From contig NC_091970.1 in assembly GCF_036711975.1 (NCBI RefSeq), positions 12,035,501 through 12,099,500 on the forward strand: a stretch of 64,000 bases of DNA. Reading direction: 5' to 3'. Within the stretch, counting starts at the first letter, position 1. The number at the start of each line of letters is the position of its first letter. Made by a program: the position numbers and the translations under genes. Source of the DNA: Onthophagus taurus (taxonomy: Eukaryota > Arthropoda > Insecta > Coleoptera > Scarabaeidae). The notes under the pieces were generated by a model, which was given only the letters and a program-made list of their open reading frames with translations, ran no database searches and was not told the origin of the DNA. Shown here piece after piece: positions 12,507-22,950 of this stretch.

Positions 12507-15224
12507 TCGGTATACAAGAGAATGTGACCAAGTCCAAAATTTTAGATTTTTAGGTTTCAATGCTCATGTACCGGAAATTCAATATTATTTTTCTGGAAAA
12601 AATGAACAAGTCCAAAAATGCCATAATAATGCTTATAATTTCAAATTCCATAATGACCAAGTCCATTTTGTAAAAACCTGTACAGGAGAAAATGACTAAG
12701 TGGACTTAGTCATGTTTTCTTGTCAATATTTTTATCTCTAGGATTTGTCTTAAATTAAGATAGCCATACATTATGCTTAACGAAAAAAAAACGAGAGAAA
12801 AGCTACAGAAATATGATGTGACAGACAGGGAAAACAGAGTGACGTTTGAAGTTTAAACAGTTTATCATAACAATAATTATTACTTAAATCAAAATAAAAT
12901 TGTGTTCTATGTTATTAGACTTAATCTTTGGTAACTATCTACACGTATTACAATAATTTTGTTTTTCGGATATTTAGTTTTAAAAAATAATAAGCTAATG
13001 TAATAATACCTTATTTTAGTGGCAAAATGAGTTGTTCGAAAAATTATTATAACAACGCACAAGAAATTATTAATGATCTTAGGGATGTTCCGGTAGAATT
13101 TGCTACTAATTCTAGTAATACAAGCCCTACGACTTTAATAATAAATGAACCGCTAGTAAATCCTACGCAAGTTATAGCAAAACGCAGATGGGTAATAAAA
13201 AATCCTCAAGGAACAAAACGTGAGAACAACAAGTTATTAAAAAAATCGTGTTTAGCGTATATTAATACTAAAGGCAAACAAATGCCTGCAAAGTCCCCTA
13301 GAAATGTAAATTGTGACAATTGCCGCTACAAATGTACAGAAGTATTTCCTGCAGATCGTCGACAAGATATCTGTAAACAGTATCACAGTCTATCCTATGA
13401 CAGACAAAAGGACTTTATAATTAATACCGTTGCAACTTCTGAATGCCGAAGAAAACGAACGAGGGACTCTAGTAGACCTGCAAAAAATGTCTCTAAAATG
13501 TATACATTTGTTAAAAACGGAGAAAAGAAAAGAATTTGTAAAAATTTTTACTTAATAACCTTGTCGATAAGTCATGGACCGGTTGATTCTGCTATAATGA
13601 ACATAGACACAAATGGAATAAATCATTCAATTCAAGATCGACGAGGAAAAAGTTTCCCAGGAAATAAGACTAAACCTGTCATTTTGAATGAGGTGAAGAG
13701 ACATATAGAATCATTTCCTGTGATGGAATCACACTATTGTAGACGTGGAACTACACGGAAGTATCTTGACTCTACCTTATCCAGTCTTAAAAAGTATGAA
13801 TTGTACAAAGATTTACAGATCAGCAATCAAAAGGATTTTGTTTCTCCAATAACATATAGGAGGGTGTTTTGTACGCAGTATAACTTATCTTTCTTCAATC
13901 CAAAGAAAGATCAATGTTTGCTGTGTGTTAAAGAAGCTAAATCTATTGAAAAATCAGAAGAATTTCTTTCTCACATAAAGCGAAGGGATGATGCTAATAG
14001 AGCAAAAGATTTAGATAAACAAAGAGCAATTCATGACAAAACTTTTGTATCAGTAAGTTTTGACTTACAGAGTGTCCTGCAAATTCCATGCTCCGATGTA
14101 TCACCTCTTTACTACAGTCGAAAGCTATGTGCATACAATTTAGCAATTTATGAAGCAGCTCCACCAAATAAGGGATATTGTTACCTTTGGTCCGAAGTTG
14201 ATGGCCAACGAGGAAGTTGTGAAATAGGTACAGCTTTATTGAAGTGGTTTAAAACTTTACCTGATACTGTCAAAGAAGTGTCACTTTAGCGACACGTGTG
14301 GCGGCCAAAACCGAAATAAATACATTGCGGCTCTTTTGTTGTTTGTAGTCAACCAGTTACCTATAGAGATTATTACTCACAACTTTTTAGAAAAAGGTCA
14401 CTCGCACATGGAGGCCGATTCGATGCATTGAAAGTGCAAAAAAATACATTCCTGTATTTTGTCTTAATGATTGGAAGACAATTATGACACTAGCAAGATC
14501 CAAGAGAGGCAAAATTAAAACTTCTGGTGCCTACATTGTAGAGCAAATGACTTACCGTGACATTATTGACTTGAAAGCACTCAATACATCTGTACTACAA
14601 AATACAATTCGGGATGAAGGAGGAGAAAAAATAGAATGGTTAAAGATCAAACAATTAAGGTACGAAAAAGAGAAAAAAAAGTTTATAATGTTCCGATACA
14701 ACATACAACTATGATGAAGAGTATAAAATATTTAACATTAAAGGCAAAGCAAAAGGTAGGCCTAGTAATAATATTCCAAAAGAAACTGAGTTAAAGAAAT
14801 GTTATACTGAACCCTTGCCTATATCGATCAAGAAGAAAAACGATTTAATTCAACTTTGCCGTAAGGGGGTAATTCCGATCGAATACCATGAAAGACAAGT
14901 GTCCAGAACCCTCACACAATGAATATAGTGATGAAGACCTATGAAGTTGAAACTAGTTACTACTACTTGTTTAATTATAGTCTTTTTTAAGTTTAAATAC
15001 ATATTCTAGAATCTGCATTGTTCATAGAAACCATTACAAACCTATGCAGTAGACTTTTTTAATTTAAAATACATATTCTAAAAACTATATTATTTATAAA
15101 AATCATTATAAACTAATCTCACGTAAAATAATTGATTTTATAATAAGAAGCAAAAATTAGAATACTAATAACTCAAAACCACTATCTGTGGACTTAGTCA
15201 CTTTCTCTTGTATACTGCCGATAT
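12507..15224 (+). mobile_element. 2.7-kb DNA transposon carrying the GGQNRN-motif gene
   Basis: The left end reads TATACAAGAGAATGTGACCA and the right end is the inverse of TATACAAGAGAAAGTGACTA, giving terminal repeats of about 22 bp (CAAGAGAANGTGACYAAGTCCA). TATA lies at both borders, either a 4-bp target duplication or TA plus two terminal bases. Extra copies of the ACCAAGTCC/GACTAAGTGGACTTAGTC words lie between 12600 and 12715, so the left side has subterminal repeats. The only gene is at 13027-14930. Confidence 0.78.
13027..14930 (+). pseudogene. Uncharacterised transposase-like protein with SDTCGGQNRN motif
   Basis: The first frame, MSCSKNYYNNAQE to TVKEVSL (13027-14289), has an N-terminal Cys cluster (CDNCRYKC), a basic middle, ESHYCRRGTTRKYL, a second Cys motif (KKDQCLLCVKEA) and the strand-like segment VSVSFDLQSVLQIP. 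After an indel in a T-run near 14284 it continues in frame with SDTCGGQNRNKYIAALLL, HNFLEKGHSHMEADSMH, then, after further breaks, YRDIIDLKAL and a C-terminus near 14930. I recognise this architecture from multicopy arthropod and cnidarian proteins usually left unnamed. The FDLQ, SDTCGGQNRN and EADSMH blocks could supply a DDE-like acidic triad. That role is inference from the terminal repeats around the gene. A Sola-type assignment would fit a 4-bp duplication but is unproven. Confidence 0.72.
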
Positions 15225-16070
15225 GAACTCTATATTAATATTAAATATAGTGTACATTAGAGTTATTTTTACCATGTGATATTACAATTTTTACTCTAAT
15301 TCTTTTTACCAACTACTCTAAAATTTTTACACGACACAATTTTTTCCTGTGTACTGTGAAACACGATGGTGGATCAATTATGGTTTGGGGATGCATGGCG
15401 GCGGCTGGGGTAGGGAATTTGGTTTTTATTGATGGAATTATGGACCATTTTTATTATCTTAACGTATTAAAGGAAAATTTGCGTGCCAGCGTTGATAAAC
15501 TAAATATAGGAAGGATATGGATATTTCAGCTATATTTCAGATCCTAAACATTCAGCGAAGATAGTTAAGGAATGGCTGTTGTATAATGTTCCAAAGCAAT
15601 TCAATTCCCCACCTCAGTCCCCTGACCTAAATCCCATAGAACACTTATGGAACGAAATTGAAAGAAGAGTGAGAAAAAATAGGATAATGAGCACAGCCTC
15701 CCTTAAAGAAGCGATTTTGAAAGAATGGGAGAATATTACGCCCGATGTTACTAGAAACTTAGTATCGTTGATGAAAAACCGTTTAAAAACTGTTTTAGAG
15801 CAGAAAGGTGGACCGACACGATACTAGTTATTTATTTAATAGGAATTTTTCTTCAATTATTTTGTTAATAATTCGTTGTACAAACACTTTCGCGTGATCA
15901 GAAAAAGTAATTTATGTTTGTTATCTTTTTTAATTCTTACTAGAAGCATATATTTTAATTTTAAATCATTATTAATATGTAAAATGTTTCATAACAGTTA
16001 TAAATAAATAATTATTTTGTTCATAAATACGAATTTCTAGCCTGTACGAAGACTTTCGTGACTAAGTGTA

Positions 16071-17146
16071 AAACATTAAAATCAGTCAAACCGTTCTCTA
16101 GTTATAGTCGATTTAGTTTAAATTAATTTTTTTATATTGGGGGATAGACTTTCTTTTGCAGGACATTGAAATTCGATTAGTGCGTTTTATTTTAGTAAAA
16201 TGACGTAAGTTTTATTTGAAATGTTTCGAGAAAACGAGTAATTTTTTTATTGAAAGGTTGAGTTTTAAAACCAAAAAACGATTTAAAACCGCTTCGCCCC
16301 GTCGTCTTTACATTTTATGTTTATTCACCTCCAGTATTCCTTCTTCCCACAATAAATTAAGGAGGGGATGTTTGGAAGTTGATTCGCTAATAACGCATTT
16401 TAGTTGATATGCGGGCATTTAAGGGTGATAAAGTAGTTTAGAAAAAAAGACTTATTACTTAAATTAAGTGATAAATGCGTGCTATATTTATGCTAAGTGT
16501 TAGGTGATATTAGTGATGTGATATAGGACATCATGGGATTGCTATTTTATGGATGTTAAAAGGTATCGTATTAATTCATTTTTTTGTCACAATAAATTAG
16601 TTGATCGTTTCTTTCCAGCTGAGCTTCGAAGTAAAATCCAAAGAAAACAACATCAATTCGGTGAGTCGTTTTCAATTTTATTAATTGATCAAAACATATC
16701 GGGAAAATTCGCGATTTGAACTTTGTAATTTTTCCAGATAAAAACCGTTTGAACGCTACTCCTTGGATTTGTGCTTGAAAAACGGTACCATTCAATAAAT
16801 TTTTGCATTTTGTGCTTGAAAAATTATAAAGCTTTAATCAATATTGTCAAAACATGAAATAATTTGAAATTGAGTGTAAACCACTCCAAATAATACTAGT
16901 ATAATTCAAACTTTTTAATGGGGGAGTCTCTTTTTTAAATTATGTTCAAATTATGTGGTATTTCAATTTAATCTTTTGCATATTATGTTTTCATGATATA
17001 TTTACTTATTTAAAAAGAATTGTTTATACAAAATAATCTTTACATTGTTTCTCAACCAAGTTGGTACGTGGATTGTCTAAGTTGCTGGTTGACATCCTTG
17101 AAATGATCTGAAACTCAAAAATCAAATTATGTTTTTTTCTATATAT
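16071..17146. other. Interior of the 22-kb unit, no gene recognised
   Basis: The first ~90 bases (ATTAAAATCAGTCAAACCG...) repeat, in the same orientation, the segment at 25520-25610 just upstream of the PHD ORF1. They also invert the end of the left arm (GACTGGAAGTCTAG). From 16160 on I find no homology. Near 16770-16830 there are two GTGCTTGAAAAA words like the termini of the IS630-like copies. Confidence 0.5.
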
Positions 17147-18989
17147 GTAGGTACTTGTGTTAAATTGGCACTAATCAGAATCAAAATGACATTAGTCAAA
17201 ATCATATTGGCAATGTCAATTTCAAATTGGCATTAGTCAAAATCAAATTGACATTAATCAAAATTAAAATGGCATTAATCAATATCAAATTGGCAATAAA
17301 CAATATCATATTGGCATTAATCAAAAGCAAATCGGCATTAAACAAAATCAAAATGACACTAGTCCATATCGTATTGGCACTTATGAATTTTAAATTGACA
17401 TGGAAATAAAATTATATATCAGCATTAAATAAAATGAAATGGGCAAAAACATTTTATTGACTTACAAACACAGTAGATAACAATTATATTACTTAAGAAA
17501 GTAGGTAACGTTATGTTTTAAATAACACTCTTAAAAATTTATATCTTGCATATTCAATGGAGAAGGGATAAATCGTTGGATGTGGGCAATAAACATTGCG
17601 CAATTGGCAACAGTAATCTTGTCCATATTATTATGAACGGTGTTCTCTAATTTCTACATTCGATATTCTGTTTGAGTCAGATCATCCCGGTCAGCACCAG
17701 CCAAGATGTTATTTAGCTGTACAGCCATATCTGCTTTTACTTCTGCTTTTAATGCAGTCCACGCTTGTTCAATAGGATTAAACATAGGGCTGTACGGACT
17801 TAGTCGTAAAAGTGTGTGGTGTTCAAATTCGTTTTCTGCAAAAACCTCTTCAATAGTAGAGTGGCATGGAGCATTATCAATAACTAATACAACTCCAGTT
17901 TGGTAAAGGCCTTGCGCTCTTCTTAGGCATTGCCTCACAAATTCATTTGCTTCCGGCTTCTTGAAAGAGCCCCGACGTAGTTCGGAATGAATTAGCCCCA
18001 TGTTTCCAATGCATCCTATTAGGTGAATATTCGACCCTCTGCAACCTGCAGACACTGTTGTGCAGCGAGTCCCTTTTTTTGAACGACCCTGAGTCCGCGA
18101 TATGAACAAATTAAAGTTTGTCTCGTCCATGTATATGATAGGTATATTTTGTGCTTGAAGATCCAATAAATTTTCTACATAAATACTCCTGCTTGTTTTC
18201 GTTTGAATACTATTCGCGTTCTCTGGTTCTCTACGAGCAGTCTTCATCATCCATTATCCTACATTTATCGTATTATCATACATCAATCCATTGAGAAGCT
18301 GTCGAACGCATTCGTTGGAGTCATTGAGTGCAAAATCTTCACGGATTTTTTCACTCAGTCCTTTAAGTGTAATTTTAGGATTTTCTTCGACTGAACGTTC
18401 CATGAATTGACGGTGCTCATCAGTTATTTTAGCTCTACGTTTACCTCCTCGCCGCTTTTCCGGTTGTTCTTGGTTGTTAACCCATCGATACGCGGTTCTT
18501 TTTTGGCACCTGTAGTACGTTTGCAAGATTACGCCAGTCACCATTGGCATTATACAAAGCGCAAATCTGTGTCCTCAGATTTGCAGCAACATTTTTCTTT
18601 AAATAAGGCATCTCGTGTGAATATAATAGTTGAAATCTCGCAATAAATTACCATAAACTTGACAATAACCGATAAGTTAACAATTGTTTGACACCGATTT
18701 ATATATTTAATTTTCATGCCATCTTGATATTGTTTGGTGCCAATATGATATGGACTAATGTCATTTTGATTTTGTTTAATGCCAATTCGCTTTTGATTAG
18801 TGCTAAATTTGTTGATTAATGCCAATATGGTATTGTTTATTGCCAATTTGATATTGACTAATGCCATTTTAATTTTGATTATTGTCAATTTGATTTTGAC
18901 TAATGTCAATTTGAAATTGACATTGCCAATTTGATTTTGACTAATGTCATTTTGATTCTGATTAGTGCCTATTTGTGCTTGAAAAGGTA
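17147..18989 (-). mobile_element. IS630/Tc1-type transposon with subterminal repeat arrays
   Basis: The right end is GCTTGAAAAGGTA plus TA at 18990. The left end, around 17147, is decayed (TAGGTACTTGTG). Each end carries an array of degenerate ~20-bp repeats of the form CAAATTGGCATTAGTCAAAA (about 17160-17440 and, inverted, 18720-18985). Short open frames in these arrays are not genes. The transposase is at 17531-18611. Confidence 0.88.
17531..18611 (-). pseudogene. IS630/Tc1-like DDE transposase, several breaks
   Basis: Starts at the ATG 18609-18611 (MPYLKKNVAANLR). The frame is lost within the first HTH, resumes as KRTAYRWVNNQEQPEKRRGG (18550-18254) and again from ARREPENAN (18250). The catalytic core is complete: IIYMDETNFNLF, VLVIDNAPCHST and PYSPMFNPIEQAW. 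By my count 35 residues lie between the second Asp and the Glu, so DD35E. A nonsense TAG follows TEYRM near 17654, and the tail resumes beyond it to TAA at 17531. The copy at 37795-38809 carries Gln at that codon. It is dead through small indels, although the active site is untouched. Confidence 0.9.
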
Positions 18990-19417
18990 TAGAACTAAGC
19001 AAAAAAAATGTTATTGGCAAATTGGCGCCTAGTCAAATTAAGATAATCGATTTTGTTCTTCAAATCGATAAGTTTATCTCAAAAAGAAATCATGTGTATA
19101 TCGTATCAGTTTCTCTATAGATCATACGATAGAAAGATACTATTTGAAAGTGCAGTTCAAATTTTAAGTCAATCGAATGAGTAGTTTTTTAGGAATCGTG
19201 TTACTAGATGTAAAAAGGATGTTTCGAGAAAAATGCACTTACAGTTTCATGTAATACAATGTTATGCGTGTATACACCTTGTTAATTTAATGTTTATAAC
19301 TTCTACATTCAGCCAGACGCAAGCTTTTCATTTGCGATAATAACAATAATAATAAGCTTAATTTCCATCTTAACAAAAATGCACAGAAAACGTCAAATAA
19401 TATTCAAACAGTCTGAT
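18990..19417. other. Probable 3' untranslated part of retro B
   Basis: AT-rich sequence between the IS630-type element and the stop codon of the LINE on the minus strand. No coding resemblance. A poly-A or short-repeat tail is not evident, so the exact 3' end is not fixed. Confidence 0.4.
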
Positions 19418-21668
19418 TTAATCTACTGTAATGGTTCCAGAAAAAAAATCATTTATCGAATACAAGTTTCGTTCTAAAAGATGTTGTTTGAGATAGCTTT
19501 TGAATCCCGTGGATGGCTTTATTTTCAAACTATTAGGTAGATGGTTGAAGAATCATTTGAAGTTCGAAAACTGCTCTCAAACATTTCTTCTGCGCTATGA
19601 AGATACGACTTAAATCAACCGAATGACCCCAGAAAATGACCCCATACCGCAGTCGCGACTCAACACATGCGTAATACGCACTTGTAGCCGCTTGCACTGA
19701 TACTACGCGCGAAATAGTTCTCAATTCATAGCACGCCCGATTTATCTTGATAGCTAAATCGTTAATATGCTGTTTCCATGAAAGATTCACATCAATTTTA
19801 ACACCCAAGAACATCACCTCTTCTGCACGGGTAAGTTGTTTGCCATTGAATTGCAAATTGATGTCACAGTTGGTCGCTGCAGCACTCCCAATCATCATAA
19901 TGTTTGTTTTTTCAATATTAAGTTGAAGGTTGTTGTTAGAAAACCAGTTATACAGTAAACTGAGGTTATTTTGTATTTGTGCTGACAATTGCTGTTTCGT
20001 TTTCGCAGTTGATACTGTAGTAGAGTCATCCGCGAATAATATTAGTAAATCATCAATTACTCCAGGAAGATCATTGATAATATCGATCCTTGCGGCACTC
20101 ATTGTAGAACCCGTACCCATTTTGATGCTAGTTCATTTCCCTTTTGATCATAAGCGATAACACACTGTTCCCTGTCTGAGAGGTAAGATCTGAACCACTC
20201 TAGCGCAATACCTCGAATTCCCATCTTCATTAAAAGGGTGTCGTGACGAACACTATCAAACGCTTTGGTTAGATCCATCATTATGCAACCGGTAAGTTCG
20301 TTATTGTTTATTCCAGTTAGAATTTTTTCCATCAACTGAAAAATTGCTCTGGTTGTAGATCTACCCTCAATATAGCCATTTTGTGACTCATTCAGTATTT
20401 GATTTTTGTAAATGTAGCTTTTAAGTCTCATCAGTACTATCTTTTCAAAAACCTTCGCAACATTAGGTATTAAAGCGATTGGCCTATAATTCGAAAAGTC
20501 TGATTTGTCACCTTTTTTATACAATGGCTTTACTAAGGTTCTTTTCAGGTGGTGTGGATAAGTTGCAGAAGCAAATGACAGGTTTATAATACTACTTAAA
20601 GGTTCAGCAAGATAATCGACGCAAGCTTTAGAACAGAGATCGGAACTTCGTCGTAACCAACTGCAGACGTATTATTTAAAGACATTATGACTGATTTTAT
20701 TTCACTAGGATCAGTCAGATAAAACGCAAATGATCTGTTTACGTCGATATTTGTTTTTATAGTGTTGTGTACTTGTACATTAATCATTTTATCAACCGCT
20801 ATATTGGCAAAACAAATATTTATTGCATTCAACAGTTCATTATTACTTTTGTAATTGTGTTGAAAATCACATAAATCGAGATCTTCAGATTGCTTATTTT
20901 GTCTGAGCGTATTGATGGTATTCCATGTAGCCCTTACTTTATTTTTAGCTGTTTCTATAAAATTGGTGAAAACAGTTCTTTTTGATATCGCTATTTCGTT
21001 TCGAACATGTCGGGAGTAAATATTGCAATATTCTTTATCAATTTTACCCATTAACATTCCTTCATATAGTTGACGCTTCACACGCGTTTTGTTTTATATT
21101 TCTTTTGTTAACCATTTATTAGTAGCCGATTTAACATTGGTTTTAATTAACTTTTTCTCTGATTTTTTAATTATGCAATTATGTATTACATCTATGAACT
21201 TGTCATATAACTCGTCAGTCTCTTTATAGCTACTTAAAAAATTCCCATCAATTATATGTATTTCAGCATGTATTTCTGAGAGAATTGTATTGCCAAATAT
21301 ACGTTTTTTTTAGCATTTTTACTTGTGTGTTGCCATCTATAGTTGTTATTGGAAAAGATATCTTCTGCGCTGTATGATCGGAAAGAGTTGAAATGATTAC
21401 TTCACTGTTACAACTTTCTATGTTCACATAAATATTGTCAATAAGTGAGCTGGAATATTCAGTTATCCGTGTTGGTTTGTTGATAGTTGGTCTAAGATTG
21501 TGTCGGTTAAGCATATCTAACAATCTGAGAGTATTAGTATTTCTATTTTCTAGATTTATATTTAAATCACCAGTTAATAATAATTTAGTTTTCAATGTTT
21601 GCGGTGAACATTCTAATAGTATGTTCTCTAAAATGTTAAAAAAAGTCTTCTATATCCGATTTTGGTGA
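19418..21668 (-). pseudogene. Non-LTR retrotransposon ORF2 (retro B): endonuclease end, RT and C-terminus
   Basis: Read on the minus strand: the second half of an APE endonuclease (KLLLTGDLNIN, then LSDHTAQKISF), a linker, then the RT fingers (VGYDEVPISVLK, LYKKGDKSDFSNYRPIALI), palm (MMDLTKAFDSVRHD, LILFADDST) and the terminal KPSTGFKSYLKQHLLER, ending in TAA at 19418. Breaks seen: a frameshift near 20625; TGA replacing the Gly codon before VPQGSIL; a deletion right after it that removes the usual GPLLF segment; and a larger C-terminal deletion near 19545. The FADD catalytic motif is intact. Sequence style is CR1/Jockey-like. The 5' part of the endonuclease lies at 24649-25190. Confidence 0.88.
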
Positions 21669-22950
21669 TCGGTGTTGTAATAATAACCATTACCAGCAGT
21701 TTAGTCTTGTTTGATTATCGTATTGATCGTAGAAGAGTTTTTTTTAAACAATTATAAAATAATGTTAGATACTATACACTAGTGAATTTCGGTACATTTT
21801 ATTGTTCTTTAATGTTCTAATCCTAAACTATCACTTGTAAAGTCGATGCGAAGTAATTTTAAAGATTCGATATTAGATAACCTCAATTTAATTTTTTCAA
21901 AATTATTTATTTAAATCTTTATCTACCCGGATCATACCTATTTATTAGAACGATAAACTTAACTTGGTTAACAAAGAAAATAATTAATATTTGTATGGAA
22001 TAATGAAATTTGGATGAAAATTTACAAAATTAGTTTGAACATATTGGAAAATTTATAGTTGAGATCAGAAGAAAATGAATGGATATTTGAAAATTGTTTT
22101 AAAAGAGCATCAAAACTACGAAATATCACGCATAATTATAAATAATTTTAAAAATTTAAATAATAATTTGACAAATTGAATTAGAGACATTTCAAATGTC
22201 AAAGTTGGCTACATTGAAAAAACTAAGACACAAATTCCAAATCCATAAATTTAACCAATCAGGAGAGGTTATTTGGAAATTTAACATCCGAAAAACGGAA
22301 TTTATCAACAAAAAGAGTGTGCTTCCTGTTGTCTAAAGAAACACACACATTTTTTTTGCTCTGCTGAAAATTATTTAAATCAACGTGTTAACGAGTTTAA
22401 AAAAATATATCCGTTCCTGTTTAACTCTGAAAAAAAACAATTCATCTTGTTCCTATTAAAGAAGAATATCCGTTCCTGTTCAATAATTTCGAAGAAACGA
22501 TTAAATTCGCTCCTGATCAAGTAAAGCAATTGGTTCCGTTTCTGGTAGAAACCATCATCACTAGTGAAGAGAAAAATTGGTTCTCAATCCTGAAGCCAAC
22601 CATCACCTGTCACGAAGAAAATATTATTCTGAGTTTGACCTCCAAGGTTCCCATAGAAACTAATTGGCTAAGTTATTTTTTTTTATAATTTATTGTTTTT
22701 GTTGATACATTTTTTAAAGAAAAAAACTCTTCTTACCTTCAATAAGAGAAGTTCTTGATAAATTCAATATAATTTTTGAGATTACTATTAAAATTTCCTA
22801 ATTAATTTAATATTTGACGAGTTGTTATACATATCTGAGTTGATAAATATTACTTCGAATCAACTAATTTAGAATATTTATTTATATAATCAGTATATTT
22901 TGTTAATTTTGTCGACAACATCTCAATTTGATTGCACCTTAAGTTGTGTA
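21669..22950. other. No gene recognised
   Basis: AT-rich insertion between two parts of retro B. A pair of near-repeats (ATATCCGTTCCTGTT at about 22409 and 22469) may be decayed coding sequence, but all frames are broken and I cannot assign it. Confidence 0.4.

Larger units (their letters stand above)
6642..15351. mobile_element. CACAGGAAAAAAT-ended element carrying four younger insertions
   Basis: The termini are CACAGGAAAAAAT and its inverse ATTTTTTCCTGTG, bounded by TA (6640-6641, 15352-15353), and sit inside the Tc1 coding sequence. The element's own sequence (about 6642-6727, 9118-9455, 12000-12505 and 15225-15351) is AT-rich, has no coding capacity and repeats ACTCTAA/TTAGAGT words. 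Part of it (9118-9400) matches 30112-30366. It is therefore a non-autonomous TA-duplicating element expanded by nested insertions. Confidence 0.8.
5831..15827 (+). pseudogene. Tc1 transposase, split by insertion
   Basis: Four recognisable blocks make one DD34E-type transposase. At 5831-6080 is the paired-like HTH (MSAHRKETSEELR, KPRSTVQYI) with a GRPSK hinge. At 6430-6640 is the second HTH (RRLLRKHGFNGK) and the first catalytic motif, LFSDESKFNIFG. At 15354-15540 is GGSIMVWGCM. At 15560-15827 is NPIEHLWNEIERR with the C-terminus. The second catalytic motif is damaged: only DPKH remains of the usual QQDNDPKH. The first break is a noncoding insertion at about 6085-6430. The second is the 6642-15351 element, which entered exactly between the codons for LLPT and VKHDGG. 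The gene is clearly inactive. Confidence 0.92.
5481..16068 (+). mobile_element. Tc1 element split by a nested insertion complex
   Basis: The left terminus starts CACTTAGTCACAAAAGTC and the right terminus is its inverse, giving terminal repeats of about 28 bp with one or two mismatches and TA on both sides (5479-5480, 16069-16070). The length of 10.6 kb comes almost wholly from the 8.7-kb element inserted at 6642. Without it, the element is of ordinary Tc1 length (about 1.6-1.9 kb, including an extra noncoding stretch at about 6085-6430). Confidence 0.93.

Noticed and set aside
17227..17409. Repetitive Lys/Ile-rich frame resembling a repeat protein
   Set aside because: Made by the ~20-bp subterminal DNA repeats, not a gene.
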